DNA of 64,000 nt from Leptolyngbya subtilissima AS-A7 (GTDB taxonomy: Bacteria; Cyanobacteriota; Cyanobacteriia; Phormidesmidales; Phormidesmidaceae), in NCBI RefSeq assembly GCF_039962255.1, contig NZ_JAMPKY010000003.1:62001-126000 (forward strand). The letters are read 5' to 3'. The notes beneath the pieces are model-generated. The model was not told where the DNA came from and ran no database searches. It was given only the letters and a program-made list of their open reading frames with translations. This document shows, in pieces, positions 8,972 through 18,135 of this stretch. The position numbers and the translations under genes were made by a program. Each line of letters opens with the position of its first letter. The stretch's first letter is position 1.

Positions 8972-10551
8972 CAGCGAGACCGAAACGACGATAGCGACTC
9001 AAATTCGGCAAATTCGGTTTCGAGCCGCCACTGGGTGCGGGCGCGATCGCTCCCCCCCAAAAAGCTGGCGCAGCCCGCCGAAGTCGTTGCTGAACCAGGA
9101 ATATCTTCGGCACAGGGAACTGAGAGCTGGTTAAATTCGGGCGAGGCCCAAAGACTGTCCCCCGTTAGAAAGCTATATTCCAAGCTGTTGCGGGCCAGCT
9201 GCTTGAGGTCGCGGTAGCCCAGGTCGTAGCGCTGTGCCGCCAGCCCATACTCGTTGCTCAGGTCGATGCGAGCAATGCCCTCATCATCGGAGGCCAGGGT
9301 CATCGGTACCCCAGCGGCCCGGTAGTCGAGAAAGGGATGCTCGTCGCCCTCGACATTGAGAATTACCTCGTTGCTGGTGAGGCAAATTTCCACCAGTACG
9401 CCCCGGCGGCGCATTTCCTCCAGCAGTTGAAAGGGCTCGTTTTCGTAGAGAATAGCGACCCCATGCCCAATGCGGCTGGCCTGGGCCACCTCCACTGCCT
9501 GACGAATGTGAAAGCGCAGGTCGTCGGGCGGCACCAGCCCCAGGGTCAGCTCGCCAGCGTGAAGCGAAATGTTGACCTCAGGAAACTGGGCTTTAAGAAA
9601 GCCGAGCATCTCCATGTGCAGGCTATAGTCGCGCAGGGCCACAGGGTTATCTTCTGGAGCCACCAGGTTGATGCCGACCACTCGGGAGTCGGCTTTAGCC
9701 AGCTCAAAGGCGTAGACAAACTGGGCAAACACTTCTTCGGGCAGGCGGGTGCGGGTGGTCTGCTGCAAATATCGCACTGTCACCTCACAGCCGGGCTGGG
9801 GGCGCGGTGTCTCACAGCCTAAGGTTTTGTCCACCTCGCGTTCGAGGGCGGCCATATCCTGACTGCCCTGGGCAACTAGATCCATTAGGCCCTCGTCGAG
9901 CAGCCGCTGGCGCATTTGGGCAAAATTGCTGTTCCAGCCCACGGTTCGCCCCAGCTGCCTCGCCTCGCTGCCTTTGACCGTCATCAACAGCTCTAGGTAA
10001 GAAATATGCTGGGAGGCGGCGCGATTGGCGACCTCAGCCACCATGTCATCCTGGCGGGTTAGGGACGAGGAGATCGCGTCAAAGCCGCCGAACGCCTCAA
10101 AAAACTGGTCGTGGCCCGACTGGTTGGCAAAGGGTAGATTGCGGGTCGACCAGAGATTGACCAACGCATCGTAGGTGGCCGGGCGGCCGTAGAGCTGGGC
10201 CGCCGGAAAGTAGCTGCTGTCTTGATTGCAGGCGCTGGGCTCGACTAGGTCAGGCCCCGCCGGATCAATGCAGTAGCCGTCTGCCGCCGCCCACTGTATG
10301 TAGCGCTCGGCATATACAGCCCCGCTCAAGTGGCTGTGAATATCGCCGCCCTTTGGCATGCGCTGCACAAAGGCCCGTAGTAAGGTGGGGCGATCGCGAT
10401 TGGCCTCAAACCATTCTGCTACCTCGGTTTCCGCCTGACGGCTCGATGCCTGTGCCTGGAGCACTTCCTGCGCCATGACCTCAGACGAGGCTACTACACT
10501 AGAGCCGATCAGCAGTCCCCAAAAAGCCGCAGTGGCGGAAAACTTTGCCAT
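8971..10551 (-). CDS. exported adenosine deaminase family protein
   Basis: A 526-residue metal-dependent deaminase of the ADA/ADGF type. The N-terminus MAKFSATAAFWGLLIGSSVV with a following AQ site is a signal peptide. Catalytic blocks are present: GDIHSHLSGAV (HxH), SLHAGEL, IGHGVAIL, LTSNEVILN and LASDDEGI, covering the metal ligands and the SHG/E catalytic residues. It is longer than cytosolic ADA because of an insert in the first third. Two cysteine pairs in the mature part fit an oxidizing compartment. It is followed with a one-base overlap by an SDR gene. Extracellular adenosine salvage is the likely role. Confidence 0.88.
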   Translation of the reverse strand: MAKFSATAAFWGLLIGSSVVASSEVMAQEVLQAQASSRQAETEVAEWFEANRDRPTLLRAFVQRMPKGGDIHSHLSGAVYAERYIQWAAADGYCIDPAGPDLVEPSACNQDSSYFPAAQLYGRPATYDALVNLWSTRNLPFANQSGHDQFFEAFGGFDAISSSLTRQDDMVAEVANRAASQHISYLELLMTVKGSEARQLGRTVGWNSNFAQMRQRLLDEGLMDLVAQGSQDMAALEREVDKTLGCETPRPQPGCEVTVRYLQQTTRTRLPEEVFAQFVYAFELAKADSRVVGINLVAPEDNPVALRDYSLHMEMLGFLKAQFPEVNISLHAGELTLGLVPPDDLRFHIRQAVEVAQASRIGHGVAILYENEPFQLLEEMRRRGVLVEICLTSNEVILNVEGDEHPFLDYRAAGVPMTLASDDEGIARIDLSNEYGLAAQRYDLGYRDLKQLARNSLEYSFLTGDSLWASPEFNQLSVPCAEDIPGSATTSAGCASFLGGSDRARTQWRLETEFAEFESLSSFRSR

Positions 10552-10797
10552 AGAGAGCGATGCACCAAACGCACAATTTGCCGCACTATATCGCCAAACC
10601 TAAGAATGCTCCTGCTGCCGTTCTGAAAACTTAATTTTTACGTCTATCTACAGCGAATTTATGCCCAGATGCAATCGCGAAAAAACCATCCTCGGCTATT
10701 TACTCAGGGGAACCCAAGGTGAAATATCAATAATGTCGAAGAACCAAGAATCGAGCCGATTCAAAAAAACTTCAGTTGATTGAAGTTTGCGGTCGGG

Positions 10798-11187
10798 CTA
10801 CATTTTGTCTTTAGCATCTAGCTCTGCAAACACATCTTTGGCGACTAGCAATGAATTGACCGCAGCAGGAAAACCTGCATACACGGCCATTTGCATGATG
10901 ACTTCAACAATCTCATCTCGGGTGCAGCCTACATTTAAAGACCCTTGAATGTGGGCTTTCAGTTCAGTGGGAGCATTGCCAAGGGTGACTAAGGATGCGA
11001 TCGTAGCGATCTGCCGCTCCTTTGGAGATAGCCCGTTGCGAGAATAGATATCGCCGTACGGAAACTCAATAATAAAACGCGCAAAGTCAGGGGCGATGTC
11101 ACCCAATGCATTCATCACGCCTTCGCCAATGTGGCCATGAATTCTGGCCAGCGCCTCTTGCCCACGGGTATACCGAGTTGAATCCAT
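10798..11187 (-). CDS. carboxymuconolactone decarboxylase family protein
   Basis: A 129-residue all-helical protein. The core LSPKERQIATIASLVTLGN and the stretch ELKAHIQGSLNVGCTRDEI followed by VIMQMAVYAGFPAAVN match the CMD/AhpD superfamily. The CxxC of AhpD peroxidases is absent, so a disulfide-type peroxidase is unlikely; the sequence is closest to the gamma-carboxymuconolactone decarboxylase-like group whose real substrates are mostly unknown. It stands alone, 35 bases downstream of polA on the same strand. The 246 bases between it and the deaminase gene show nothing clear. Confidence 0.85.
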   Translation of the reverse strand: MDSTRYTRGQEALARIHGHIGEGVMNALGDIAPDFARFIIEFPYGDIYSRNGLSPKERQIATIASLVTLGNAPTELKAHIQGSLNVGCTRDEIVEVIMQMAVYAGFPAAVNSLLVAKDVFAELDAKDKM

Positions 11188-11222
11188 CGAGTGTCCTTTC
11201 TCAAAAGTGGTTTTCCGGGTGG

Positions 11223-14183
11223 TTACTTGGCTTCCATCCAGTTTGGCCCGGCGTGGGCTTCGACCTTGAGGGGCACCTTTAGCTCCACGGCAGATTCCAT
11301 TACGGCGGTGATTTTAGGCTGGAGTTCTGCCCACTCGTCGGGGGGCACCTCAAATACCAGCTCGTCGTGGACCTGGAGGAGCAGGTTAGCTTGATAATCC
11401 TTCAGCAGCTCGTGCAAGTGAATCATGGCAATTTTGATGATGTCGGCGCTGCTGCCCTGGATGGGTGCGTTGGCTGCTGCCCTTAGAGAGCCGGCATCGA
11501 AGCCGTTGGAGCGCAGAGAATCTAGATCAATACTGGCTGGATCGGTGCCGCGCAGCGATCGCAGCTTGCCATCAGTAAAGTTGAAATAGCGCCGCCGCCC
11601 GTAGATAGTCTGCACATAGCCCTGGGCGATCGCCTCTCGCTGCATTTTCAGCAGGTACTCAAACACCTTTGGGTAGCGCTCGTAGTAGCGATCGATAAAG
11701 GTCTTAGCATCGGCGCGGTTGACCCCAGCCTCGCGGGCGAAGCGAGAGGCCCCCATGCCATAAATGACGCCAAAGTTAATCACCTTGCCCGCCCGCCGCT
11801 CTTCCGCCGTGATGTCGTCTTTCTCGAACAGCAGCCTAGCGGTGAGGCCGTGCACGTCGTCGTTGTTTTTGTAAGCCTCCACCAGCACAGGTTCACCACT
11901 GAGGTGAGCCAGAATGCGCAGCTCAATCTGCGAGTAGTCTGCCGCCACCAGCTGCCAGCCGTTTTCAGGAATGAACGCCGCCCGAATCTTGCGGCTAAAG
12001 GCGGTACGAATGGGGATGTTTTGCAGGTTGGGGTTCGACGATGACAGCCGCCCGGTGGCCGTCACCGCCTGGTTAAAGTCAGTGTGCACCCGATGGGTTT
12101 CGGGCCGAATCAGGGTGGGTAGGGCATCCACATAGGTAGATTTCAGCTTAGAGAGGGTGCGGTGCTCCACCACCAAATCCACCACAGCGTGGTCGCCCTG
12201 GAGTTTCTCCAGAGTTGGCGCATCGGTAGAATAGCCGCCCGACTTGTTTTTGCGCGACTTGCGCTTGTCGAGGCCCAGCTTTTCAAAAAACAGCGTGCTC
12301 AACTGTTTGGGAGAACCCATATTAAAGGTTTCCCCAGCGGCTTCATAGGCGGTTTTTTCTAAGCGGGCCAGGTCAATCTCAAGCTGTTTAGAAAATGTAG
12401 CTAGGTAGTCGGGGTCAATGCGAATGCCCGTACATTCCATCTCCGCCAGCACTGGCTCTAGGGGCAGCTCGACCTCGGCAAATAGGGTTTTGAGGTCGGG
12501 AACTTCGTCTAACTCAGCCTGAAGCTTGGGTACTAGCAGGTAGGTGGTGTGAACGTCGGCGCCGCAGTAGTTGGCTACATCGGCGATCGCCATATCCGCG
12601 ATCGTCTTTCCCTTGGGCACCAAATCCTCATAGCTCTGGGCGGAGAGGTTGAGGTAACGCAGGCTCAGATCCGTTAGGTTGTGGCTGGTCTCCGGGTTGA
12701 GCACGTAGCTGGCCAGCATGGTGTCGAAGACTACGCCCGCTAGATGTATGCCCTGGTGACGCAGCACCAGGCGATCGTACTTGGCATTTTGCAGCGCCTT
12801 GGGGAACTCAGCGCTCTCGAGAATGGGGCGCAGCGCCTCTAGCACCATCTCCAACGGCAGCTGTTCTCCCTCGCTATGGCCCACCGGGATGTAGGCCATC
12901 TCATCGCGCCCAGTGCCCCAGCAGCAGCCGATACCCACCAGCGCGGCGTCCCTCGGCTCTAGCGATGTCGTCTCGGTGTCCCAGGAAACAGGGGTTTGGG
13001 GGTCTTTTTGCGCTGAGAGAATGTCTAGCAGTTCGTAGAGCTGGGCCTCAGTGGTGATGATTTGAGGGGCGATCGCCACCTCGTCCACCCCTTGGGCACT
13101 GTCCGTTTCCTCCGCCGTAAAGAAGGCCACGTCCGCGCCGCCAGTATCCCGAAAGCGGCTGACTCGACTGGGTTCTTTGCTGCTGCTGGAATTTTCACTC
13201 AGCGCCTGGCTGGCTTTCGCCGCTGTTTCCTCGGCAGCCTGGCCTCCAAAGGCAATTTGCAGCTTGCCTAGCCGGTTGACAAAATTTTGGAACTCCAGCT
13301 TTTTGAGTGCCGGAATCACCAGGTCGGGGTCAAAGCCATCGAGCTTGCAGGTGGCCAGGTCGATGGGCAAATCCACATCGGTGACAATCTTCGCCATGTA
13401 GCGCGAGTGGTAGGCCGACTCTTTGCCTTCAATCAGCTTTTTCTGAGTCGCGCCCTTGATGTTGTCGATGTCAGCATAGATGGCATCGAGGTCGCCATAC
13501 TCAGCCAGCAGCTTAGCGGCGGTCTTGGCCCCAATGCCTTTAACGCCAGGGATGTTGTCTGACGAGTCACCGCACAGCGCTTTGTAATCCACCACCTGGT
13601 GAGGAAAAATATCGAGCTTGGCCTTGACATCTTCAATCTTGAACTCCTGCGCCATCCCTGTCTTCGGCCCCTTAGCAAAGGCATTGCCCAGGTGCAGCAC
13701 GGTAATGCACTCGTCAGGGTCAATCAGCTGAAAGAGATCCTGATCGCCGCTGAGAATTTTGACGCAAAACCCCTCTGCCAGCGCCTTGGTCGCCAGGGTG
13801 CCGATTACATCGTCGGCCTCGAAGCCGGGAGCGACGTAGATGTTGAGGCCAAAGTCAGTCAGCAGTTCTTTGAGATTCCGCACGTCTTCGCCAAAGCCTT
13901 CAGGGGCTTCAGGACGACCATCTTTGTAGGTGCTGTCTGCCGTGTGGCGAAAGGTAGGCTGGTCGAGGTCAAAGGCGACGGCGGCATACTGAGGCTTTTC
14001 GACCTCCATCATGTCGAGCAGCGACTTCAAGAAGCCGTAGCACACGCTGGTGGGAATACCGGTGGAGGTGCGCAACCCGCCGTCGGCATTTTTCGCAAAG
14101 GCAAAGTACGAGCGAAAGGCCAAGGAATGGCCGTCTACCAGCATTAAGGTGGGCTTGTCGGCTTGGGAGGAGGTTGCTGCCAC
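11223..14183 (-). CDS. polA: DNA polymerase I
   Basis: A 986-residue repair and Okazaki-fragment-processing polymerase. The 5'-3' exonuclease domain covers about residues 1-300 (LMLVDGHSLAFRSYFAF, GFEADDVIGTLA, SGDQDLFQLI). The 3'-5' exonuclease domain covers about 375-560, with its acidic residues intact (SWDTETTSLEP, NAKYDRLVL, YCGADVHTTYLL), so proofreading is probably active. The polymerase domain has motif A DYSQIELRILAHLSGE, motif B RRAGKVINFGVIYGMG and motif C LLQVHDELVFE. A low-complexity linker near 320-365 joins the first two domains and accounts for the length. Confidence 0.97.
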   Translation of the reverse strand: MAATSSQADKPTLMLVDGHSLAFRSYFAFAKNADGGLRTSTGIPTSVCYGFLKSLLDMMEVEKPQYAAVAFDLDQPTFRHTADSTYKDGRPEAPEGFGEDVRNLKELLTDFGLNIYVAPGFEADDVIGTLATKALAEGFCVKILSGDQDLFQLIDPDECITVLHLGNAFAKGPKTGMAQEFKIEDVKAKLDIFPHQVVDYKALCGDSSDNIPGVKGIGAKTAAKLLAEYGDLDAIYADIDNIKGATQKKLIEGKESAYHSRYMAKIVTDVDLPIDLATCKLDGFDPDLVIPALKKLEFQNFVNRLGKLQIAFGGQAAEETAAKASQALSENSSSSKEPSRVSRFRDTGGADVAFFTAEETDSAQGVDEVAIAPQIITTEAQLYELLDILSAQKDPQTPVSWDTETTSLEPRDAALVGIGCCWGTGRDEMAYIPVGHSEGEQLPLEMVLEALRPILESAEFPKALQNAKYDRLVLRHQGIHLAGVVFDTMLASYVLNPETSHNLTDLSLRYLNLSAQSYEDLVPKGKTIADMAIADVANYCGADVHTTYLLVPKLQAELDEVPDLKTLFAEVELPLEPVLAEMECTGIRIDPDYLATFSKQLEIDLARLEKTAYEAAGETFNMGSPKQLSTLFFEKLGLDKRKSRKNKSGGYSTDAPTLEKLQGDHAVVDLVVEHRTLSKLKSTYVDALPTLIRPETHRVHTDFNQAVTATGRLSSSNPNLQNIPIRTAFSRKIRAAFIPENGWQLVAADYSQIELRILAHLSGEPVLVEAYKNNDDVHGLTARLLFEKDDITAEERRAGKVINFGVIYGMGASRFAREAGVNRADAKTFIDRYYERYPKVFEYLLKMQREAIAQGYVQTIYGRRRYFNFTDGKLRSLRGTDPASIDLDSLRSNGFDAGSLRAAANAPIQGSSADIIKIAMIHLHELLKDYQANLLLQVHDELVFEVPPDEWAELQPKITAVMESAVELKVPLKVEAHAGPNWMEAK

Positions 14184-14400
14184 GGTTTCTTGAGAGCGAG
14201 GTTTTGAGTTTCTATTGTAAGGGGCTAGGCCAATCTCAACTTCCCAGAGCGCTGACCCGGACGCGGAGCAAATCTTCTAAATCGGCAGGCACCCGGTAGA
14301 TATTGAGGTCTTGGGGCGTATCAATTTGCGCAACGAGGGCAAGGGCTCGTCCGAAACGGTTGATACTAATCTCAGTCTGTATTCTGTAGGGGTAACACCT

Positions 14401-15528
14401 ATGCCTGAGATGCTGAGCCTGAAGCCGTTAGGCTGTGTCTTGGTGGTAGCTTTGGCCACGACTACACCACTCTCCGTTAATGCCCAGGGCACCCCTTCTC
14501 GGATCGCCTGTGAAACGATGGCTTCTCTAGGCCAGAGAGGGAGTTTAACCTACCGACTAGCGGGCAGCCTGTCAGAGAATACGGCGGCAGACAACCTGCA
14601 AAACCCAAATGGCACAGCCCTGACCCTAACAGTGCAGTGGCAAAATCAAACCGGTCGGGTGCAAACCCTGCTCAATGCCTCTGCACTGAGTGCTTATGGA
14701 CAACTGGCTCACAATGCTGACTATGCTCAACTGCCCTTTGAAGACCCTTTTCGTGGTCGGCCCAACAATGCTGAGCATCTCTATGGAATACCCGATTCGG
14801 TGCATGGCCTCTACGTCAGTCTGCGCCCCACCAGCGAACTGCCCCAGCAGATGCAGGTTGTCCACTACTTGAGCCCTAGTGAGTACGTGCGCTCAATGGT
14901 GGGCACCTGCCAGACTGCGAACGCCGAAGTCGACGGGGCGATTGACGAGCAGTTGGCGCTGTTACAAGAACGCCTTCAAGCTCAGGACTGGGCCGCTGCC
15001 GATCGCATAACCCGACGGTTGCTGGCCCCAGGGACAACCTCACGGCCACCTTTCGATCCCCTACCCTCTGATCCAGTATTGTTGCGGCCAGAGCTAATAA
15101 ACGCCATTGACCAGATGTGGCTAACGGCCAGCAGCGGGCGGTTTGGACTCAGTGTGCAGCGGCGTCTTTGGCAGGAGGCGCTGGCTGCTCATCCCAATGA
15201 TGGTGCAGCGGCGGTCAATGCCTTTCGCGATCGCGTCGGCTGGAAACTAGCGGCTCCTCGTGCTGAGGTTGACTTCATCAGCAGTGACTGGTTAAACGAG
15301 TCGGAGGTGACCTACTCGTTGCAGGCTCCGGAAGGACATCTGCCCTGGGCTGGCGTGTCGGATGAGGTGGTGCAGGCGACCGCGGTTCCACCAGCAGGGA
15401 TGCATTGTGGTAGTTGCACGGTCGATGCTATGCAGCTCCGCAACGAACACTTCTATACATACATTCCAAAATTGATGGAACGGGTGGCATTGTATCTAGA
15501 CCGGCCAGTTTCCCAGAATGCACCGTAG
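14401..15528 (+). CDS. exported protein with a GUN4-like domain
   Basis: From the ATG at 14401 the protein has 375 residues. It begins with a clear signal peptide (MPEMLSLKPLGCVLVVALAT, cleavage near NAQG). Residues about 30-165 are a beta-rich domain without a family I recognise. Residues about 180-285 look like GUN4: LLQERLQAQDWAAADRITRR, then LINAIDQMWLTASSGRFGLS and VQRRLWQEA. GUN4 normally binds porphyrins and stimulates magnesium chelatase in the cytosol or at the thylakoid. A tail with HCGSC follows. The 90-base upstream extension from a TTG lacks a signal at its N-terminus and is rejected. Export together with GUN4 is unusual. Confidence 0.75.
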   Translation: MPEMLSLKPLGCVLVVALATTTPLSVNAQGTPSRIACETMASLGQRGSLTYRLAGSLSENTAADNLQNPNGTALTLTVQWQNQTGRVQTLLNASALSAYGQLAHNADYAQLPFEDPFRGRPNNAEHLYGIPDSVHGLYVSLRPTSELPQQMQVVHYLSPSEYVRSMVGTCQTANAEVDGAIDEQLALLQERLQAQDWAAADRITRRLLAPGTTSRPPFDPLPSDPVLLRPELINAIDQMWLTASSGRFGLSVQRRLWQEALAAHPNDGAAAVNAFRDRVGWKLAAPRAEVDFISSDWLNESEVTYSLQAPEGHLPWAGVSDEVVQATAVPPAGMHCGSCTVDAMQLRNEHFYTYIPKLMERVALYLDRPVSQNAP

Positions 15529-15670
15529 CAACGCCTGATATAGCGCTGGCCAGCGGCTTAAGACAGTAGAGCAATCTGTGGTGGCCAAGGATGGGGGTGA
15601 GGGGGCGATCGCCCCGTCTGTCCACGCCTATATCACAACCGGCAAACCATAGGGTAGGCTAGGAAAGCAA

Positions 15671-15859
15671 ATGACACACCCTAAACCCATGGCCAACCTC
15701 GAACCCACCGTCATCCCCACTGTTGAGCGTTCTAAGGCGGGCTTTAATGACTATGCCGAGCGGCTGAACGGGCGCGCCGCCATGCTTGGGTTTGTGGCGC
15801 TGGTGCTGTTTGAGATGGCTACTGGGCAGGCGATCGTCACCTGGCTGGGGTTGCGCTAG
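15671..15859 (+). CDS. high-light-inducible protein (Hlip/Scp), one-helix chlorophyll-binding protein
   Basis: A 62-residue protein with one membrane helix. The motif GFNDYAERLNGRAAMLGFVA is the chlorophyll-binding helix of the LHC/Hlip family (ExxNGRxAMxGF), followed by the TGQAIVTWLGL end usual in cyanobacteria. Hlips bind chlorophyll and carotenoid, protect photosystem II intermediates and are induced by high light. AGGA six bases before the ATG supports this start; a second ATG 18 bases on is possible. The gene appears monocistronic. Confidence 0.93.
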   Translation: MTHPKPMANLEPTVIPTVERSKAGFNDYAERLNGRAAMLGFVALVLFEMATGQAIVTWLGLR

Positions 15860-16030
15860 GTTAGGCTTTTTGCCGCCTTGGGAACGATGTTTTATAACTA
15901 AGCCAGACTTCCCCAGGTCCTTGCCGAAAAGTTTCACTCGGCATTCCTTTTTTAAGGGAGACAGGGGGAATCTTCAGAGGCCACTTCACTGTCAATAAAT
16001 CTGCTACATCCAGGAGACCGACCCATTAAG

Positions 16031-16303
16031 GTGCTTTTTAGAAAACAACCGTGGCTAGCTACAGCGCTCACCGTAGGCGCTGTCGATGGCCTTATGGGAG
16101 CGACAGAAGACAAGGTTTCCTTAGCGTTGTTTGGCCTGCTGCTAGCAGGCGGGGCCGTAACCTTGAGCTGGGGACAGATTCAGCGCCATGCTACCTCTAG
16201 CAAAATGCCTGTGCTGCTGAACCCGCCGGGGCAGGTTTACATTCCGACATCCATGGGCCGAAACGACCTACAGGCCAACACAGGCGACGAATCTACCCCC
16301 TGA
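16031..16303 (+). CDS. small putative membrane protein (GTG start)
   Basis: A 90-residue frame starting with GTG. Two hydrophobic stretches (about residues 9-24 and 30-47) suggest a small membrane hairpin; the rest is polar. An AGGAG lies 14 bases upstream, rather far. Its last 67 bases overlap the 3' end of the convergent minus-strand gene. I recognise no family. The hydrophobic pattern is the main support; it could be a chance frame. Confidence 0.4.
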   Translation: MLFRKQPWLATALTVGAVDGLMGATEDKVSLALFGLLLAGGAVTLSWGQIQRHATSSKMPVLLNPPGQVYIPTSMGRNDLQANTGDESTP

Positions 16304-17145
16304 AGTGGGCACTTGGCCTGACTACAGGAGCGGCAGTTGGCGTTGAGCAGGTATTCTAGACTGCGCTGGCGGTAAAGGCTCACGTTTTGGCGAATGTAGC
16401 CCTCAACCTCAAGCTCTGACAAGTTATCGGCAATCAGAATGGCCTGGGGAGTTGCTAAGGCCTGACGGCTGAGATTAATGGCGGCCAGATTGTCGCAAAA
16501 GCTAATCTGAGGCGAATGCACCACTACCGGCATCTTTTGGGGCTGGCTGCGAAAGCCCTCGGGACGCTGCTGGGCGTAGTGGTCTTTAAATTGCAGGGTA
16601 ACGGTGCCGTCTGCATAGCAGCGGCTGCGAATGTGGCGCTGAAAGGGCATGGTGAGAAACCCATCTGAGGCGAGGCTGTACCACCATGACTTGTGCCACC
16701 CCTGGGAGGGCAAATTGAGAATGTGCTGCACCTCGTCGGGGTCAAAGCCCGATCGCGCCAGCAAGGCCTCAGCTTCAGTCAAGGAAACATTTTGAGCCAG
16801 GGTGGCGAGGTCGGAGTGGCAGGGGGTGATGGCCTGGTATTCGCGATGATTGTGAACATCGGGCAGCGGCGGCGCATCGGGATAAGACCCGGCCAGCACG
16901 CAGTTGATGTGCTCGAAAGTGAGCGCGGCATCCATGCGGCCCTGGGCATTGGGCAGGGGAACGCCGACCTCGACAGTGACGGAGCCAATTTCGTGGGGGT
17001 GGGCGATCGCAGGCAGACTCTCGGTGAGCAGCGATCGCAAAAAACCATCGTCAGCCACGGCTAGAGCCAGCTGCGGGTCAGCGGTAGACAGGCTACTTTC
17101 CGGTTGGGTGCGTTGAAAAGGCTGGGCGAGAGGAGAGCTAACCAT
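16237..17145 (-). CDS. cyanobacterial protein of unknown function with C-terminal four-cysteine motif
   Basis: From the ATG at 17145 the protein has 302 residues and no signal or membrane segment. No known domain is recognised. The C-terminus carries CX2CX4CX12C (NCRSCSQAKC, then LACRSF), a spacing that could hold zinc or an iron-sulfur cluster. The central part is rich in Trp, Tyr and His (GWHKSWWYSLASDGFL). The frame stays open to 17382, but that extension crosses the neighbouring gene's terminator hairpin, so the later ATG is preferred. Real coding is supported by length and composition. Confidence 0.65.
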   Translation of the reverse strand: MVSSPLAQPFQRTQPESSLSTADPQLALAVADDGFLRSLLTESLPAIAHPHEIGSVTVEVGVPLPNAQGRMDAALTFEHINCVLAGSYPDAPPLPDVHNHREYQAITPCHSDLATLAQNVSLTEAEALLARSGFDPDEVQHILNLPSQGWHKSWWYSLASDGFLTMPFQRHIRSRCYADGTVTLQFKDHYAQQRPEGFRSQPQKMPVVVHSPQISFCDNLAAINLSRQALATPQAILIADNLSELEVEGYIRQNVSLYRQRSLEYLLNANCRSCSQAKCPLQGVDSSPVLACRSFRPMDVGM

Positions 17146-17346
17146 AGGTAAACACTCGCCAAAATGAGGAGTACCGCTATTGAGTGGGCCTAGATCTAGC
17201 CACCAAACCCGTTTCACTGTTCTATCAAGTCGGTCAGCCGCTAGGGAGTGCCACGCCAGGAAACGTTGCACAGGTTTGCACAGCGCAACGTAACCGCCGT
17301 ACTTCGTTACCGTTTTTGGTGCCCTCAGCAGCAGAACCGCACCTTT

Positions 17347-17380
17347 AATAAAAAAAGCCTCCGCGATGTCACGCGAAGGC
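17347..17380 (-). terminator. Rho-independent terminator of the 17422 gene
   Basis: On the minus strand GCCTTCGCG (from 17380) pairs with CGCGGAGGC (to 17357) with a small internal mismatch, followed by a run of T (17356-17350). Confidence 0.75.
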
Positions 17381-17421
17381 ACTCTTGCTTTACCTAAGGA
17401 TCAATACACAACCAACCAAAA

Positions 17422-18030
17422 CTAGACGTTTGTCGAGTCGTCCACTGAGGTTTCGACGTCGTCCAACACAACGATGCGGACGGGGGTGGGCGCAGTAGGC
17501 GCAGCGGGCTGACCCAGTTTGCCGTAGGCCAACGCTACTAGGGAACGAAAGCCGCGTACTAGGGGCCGGACAACGTCGTAGCGATCGCCCTGTTCCGTAG
17601 CCATTTTGGTGTCGAAGCGATCGATTTGAGTTTGAAGGCCAGACAGAATTTGCTGGGCCCAGCCAACTTTGCGATCGTCGGCTAGATAGCGCAGGTCGGC
17701 AAAAATTTGTGCCCAGGTTGGGGCAGGGGCGCTGGTCTCGGTAGCGGTCTCAGCATTGATCGCTTCGGCCTGAACAGCCTCGGCAACTGCATCGGCGACA
17801 GCTTCAGCGGTAGCTGCATCGGCCGCTTCGTTAGCCCGAAGTTGCGCAATCATTTCTGCGAGGGTTTTGCGACCTTGGGTTTCGATTTCGCCGGAGCCTT
17901 CTCTGAGTTCAGCCAGAGCTTCAGCAGCGGCAGCTTTAACGATTTCGCGAATGCGGCTAGCGCGCTGGCCACCTTCTTTTTGGGCTTTTTCCCACTCGGT
18001 CTTAACGCGGTCTTGTACGGTATTGGTCAT
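17422..18030 (-). CDS. alanine/glutamate-rich helical protein of unknown function
   Basis: A 202-residue soluble protein. Residues 1-105 are almost all Ala, Glu, Arg and Gln with heptad character (REIVKAAAAEALAELREG), predicting a long helix or coiled coil. Residues about 107-180 contain a second helical region with conserved-looking Trp and Tyr (WAQIFADLRYLADDRKVGWA, then YDVVRPLVRGFRSL). Such apolipoprotein-like helical proteins occur widely in cyanobacteria without assigned role. It has its own terminator; the YkvA gene lies 105 bases upstream on the same strand and could share a promoter. Confidence 0.7.
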   Translation of the reverse strand: MTNTVQDRVKTEWEKAQKEGGQRASRIREIVKAAAAEALAELREGSGEIETQGRKTLAEMIAQLRANEAADAATAEAVADAVAEAVQAEAINAETATETSAPAPTWAQIFADLRYLADDRKVGWAQQILSGLQTQIDRFDTKMATEQGDRYDVVRPLVRGFRSLVALAYGKLGQPAAPTAPTPVRIVVLDDVETSVDDSTNV

Positions 18031-18135
18031 AAGGATTCCCCTAATTGAAAATGGATTGAAAGAATGTTGAATTGTGTCTAAGCTGGTCGCGGTGTTTGCT
18101 CACCAACAGTGCTTGAAAACCGAACCAAACTAGGT

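Noticed and set aside
13599-14147. 182-codon frame antisense to polA
   Set aside because: Lies opposite conserved 5'-3' exonuclease coding and shows no domain.
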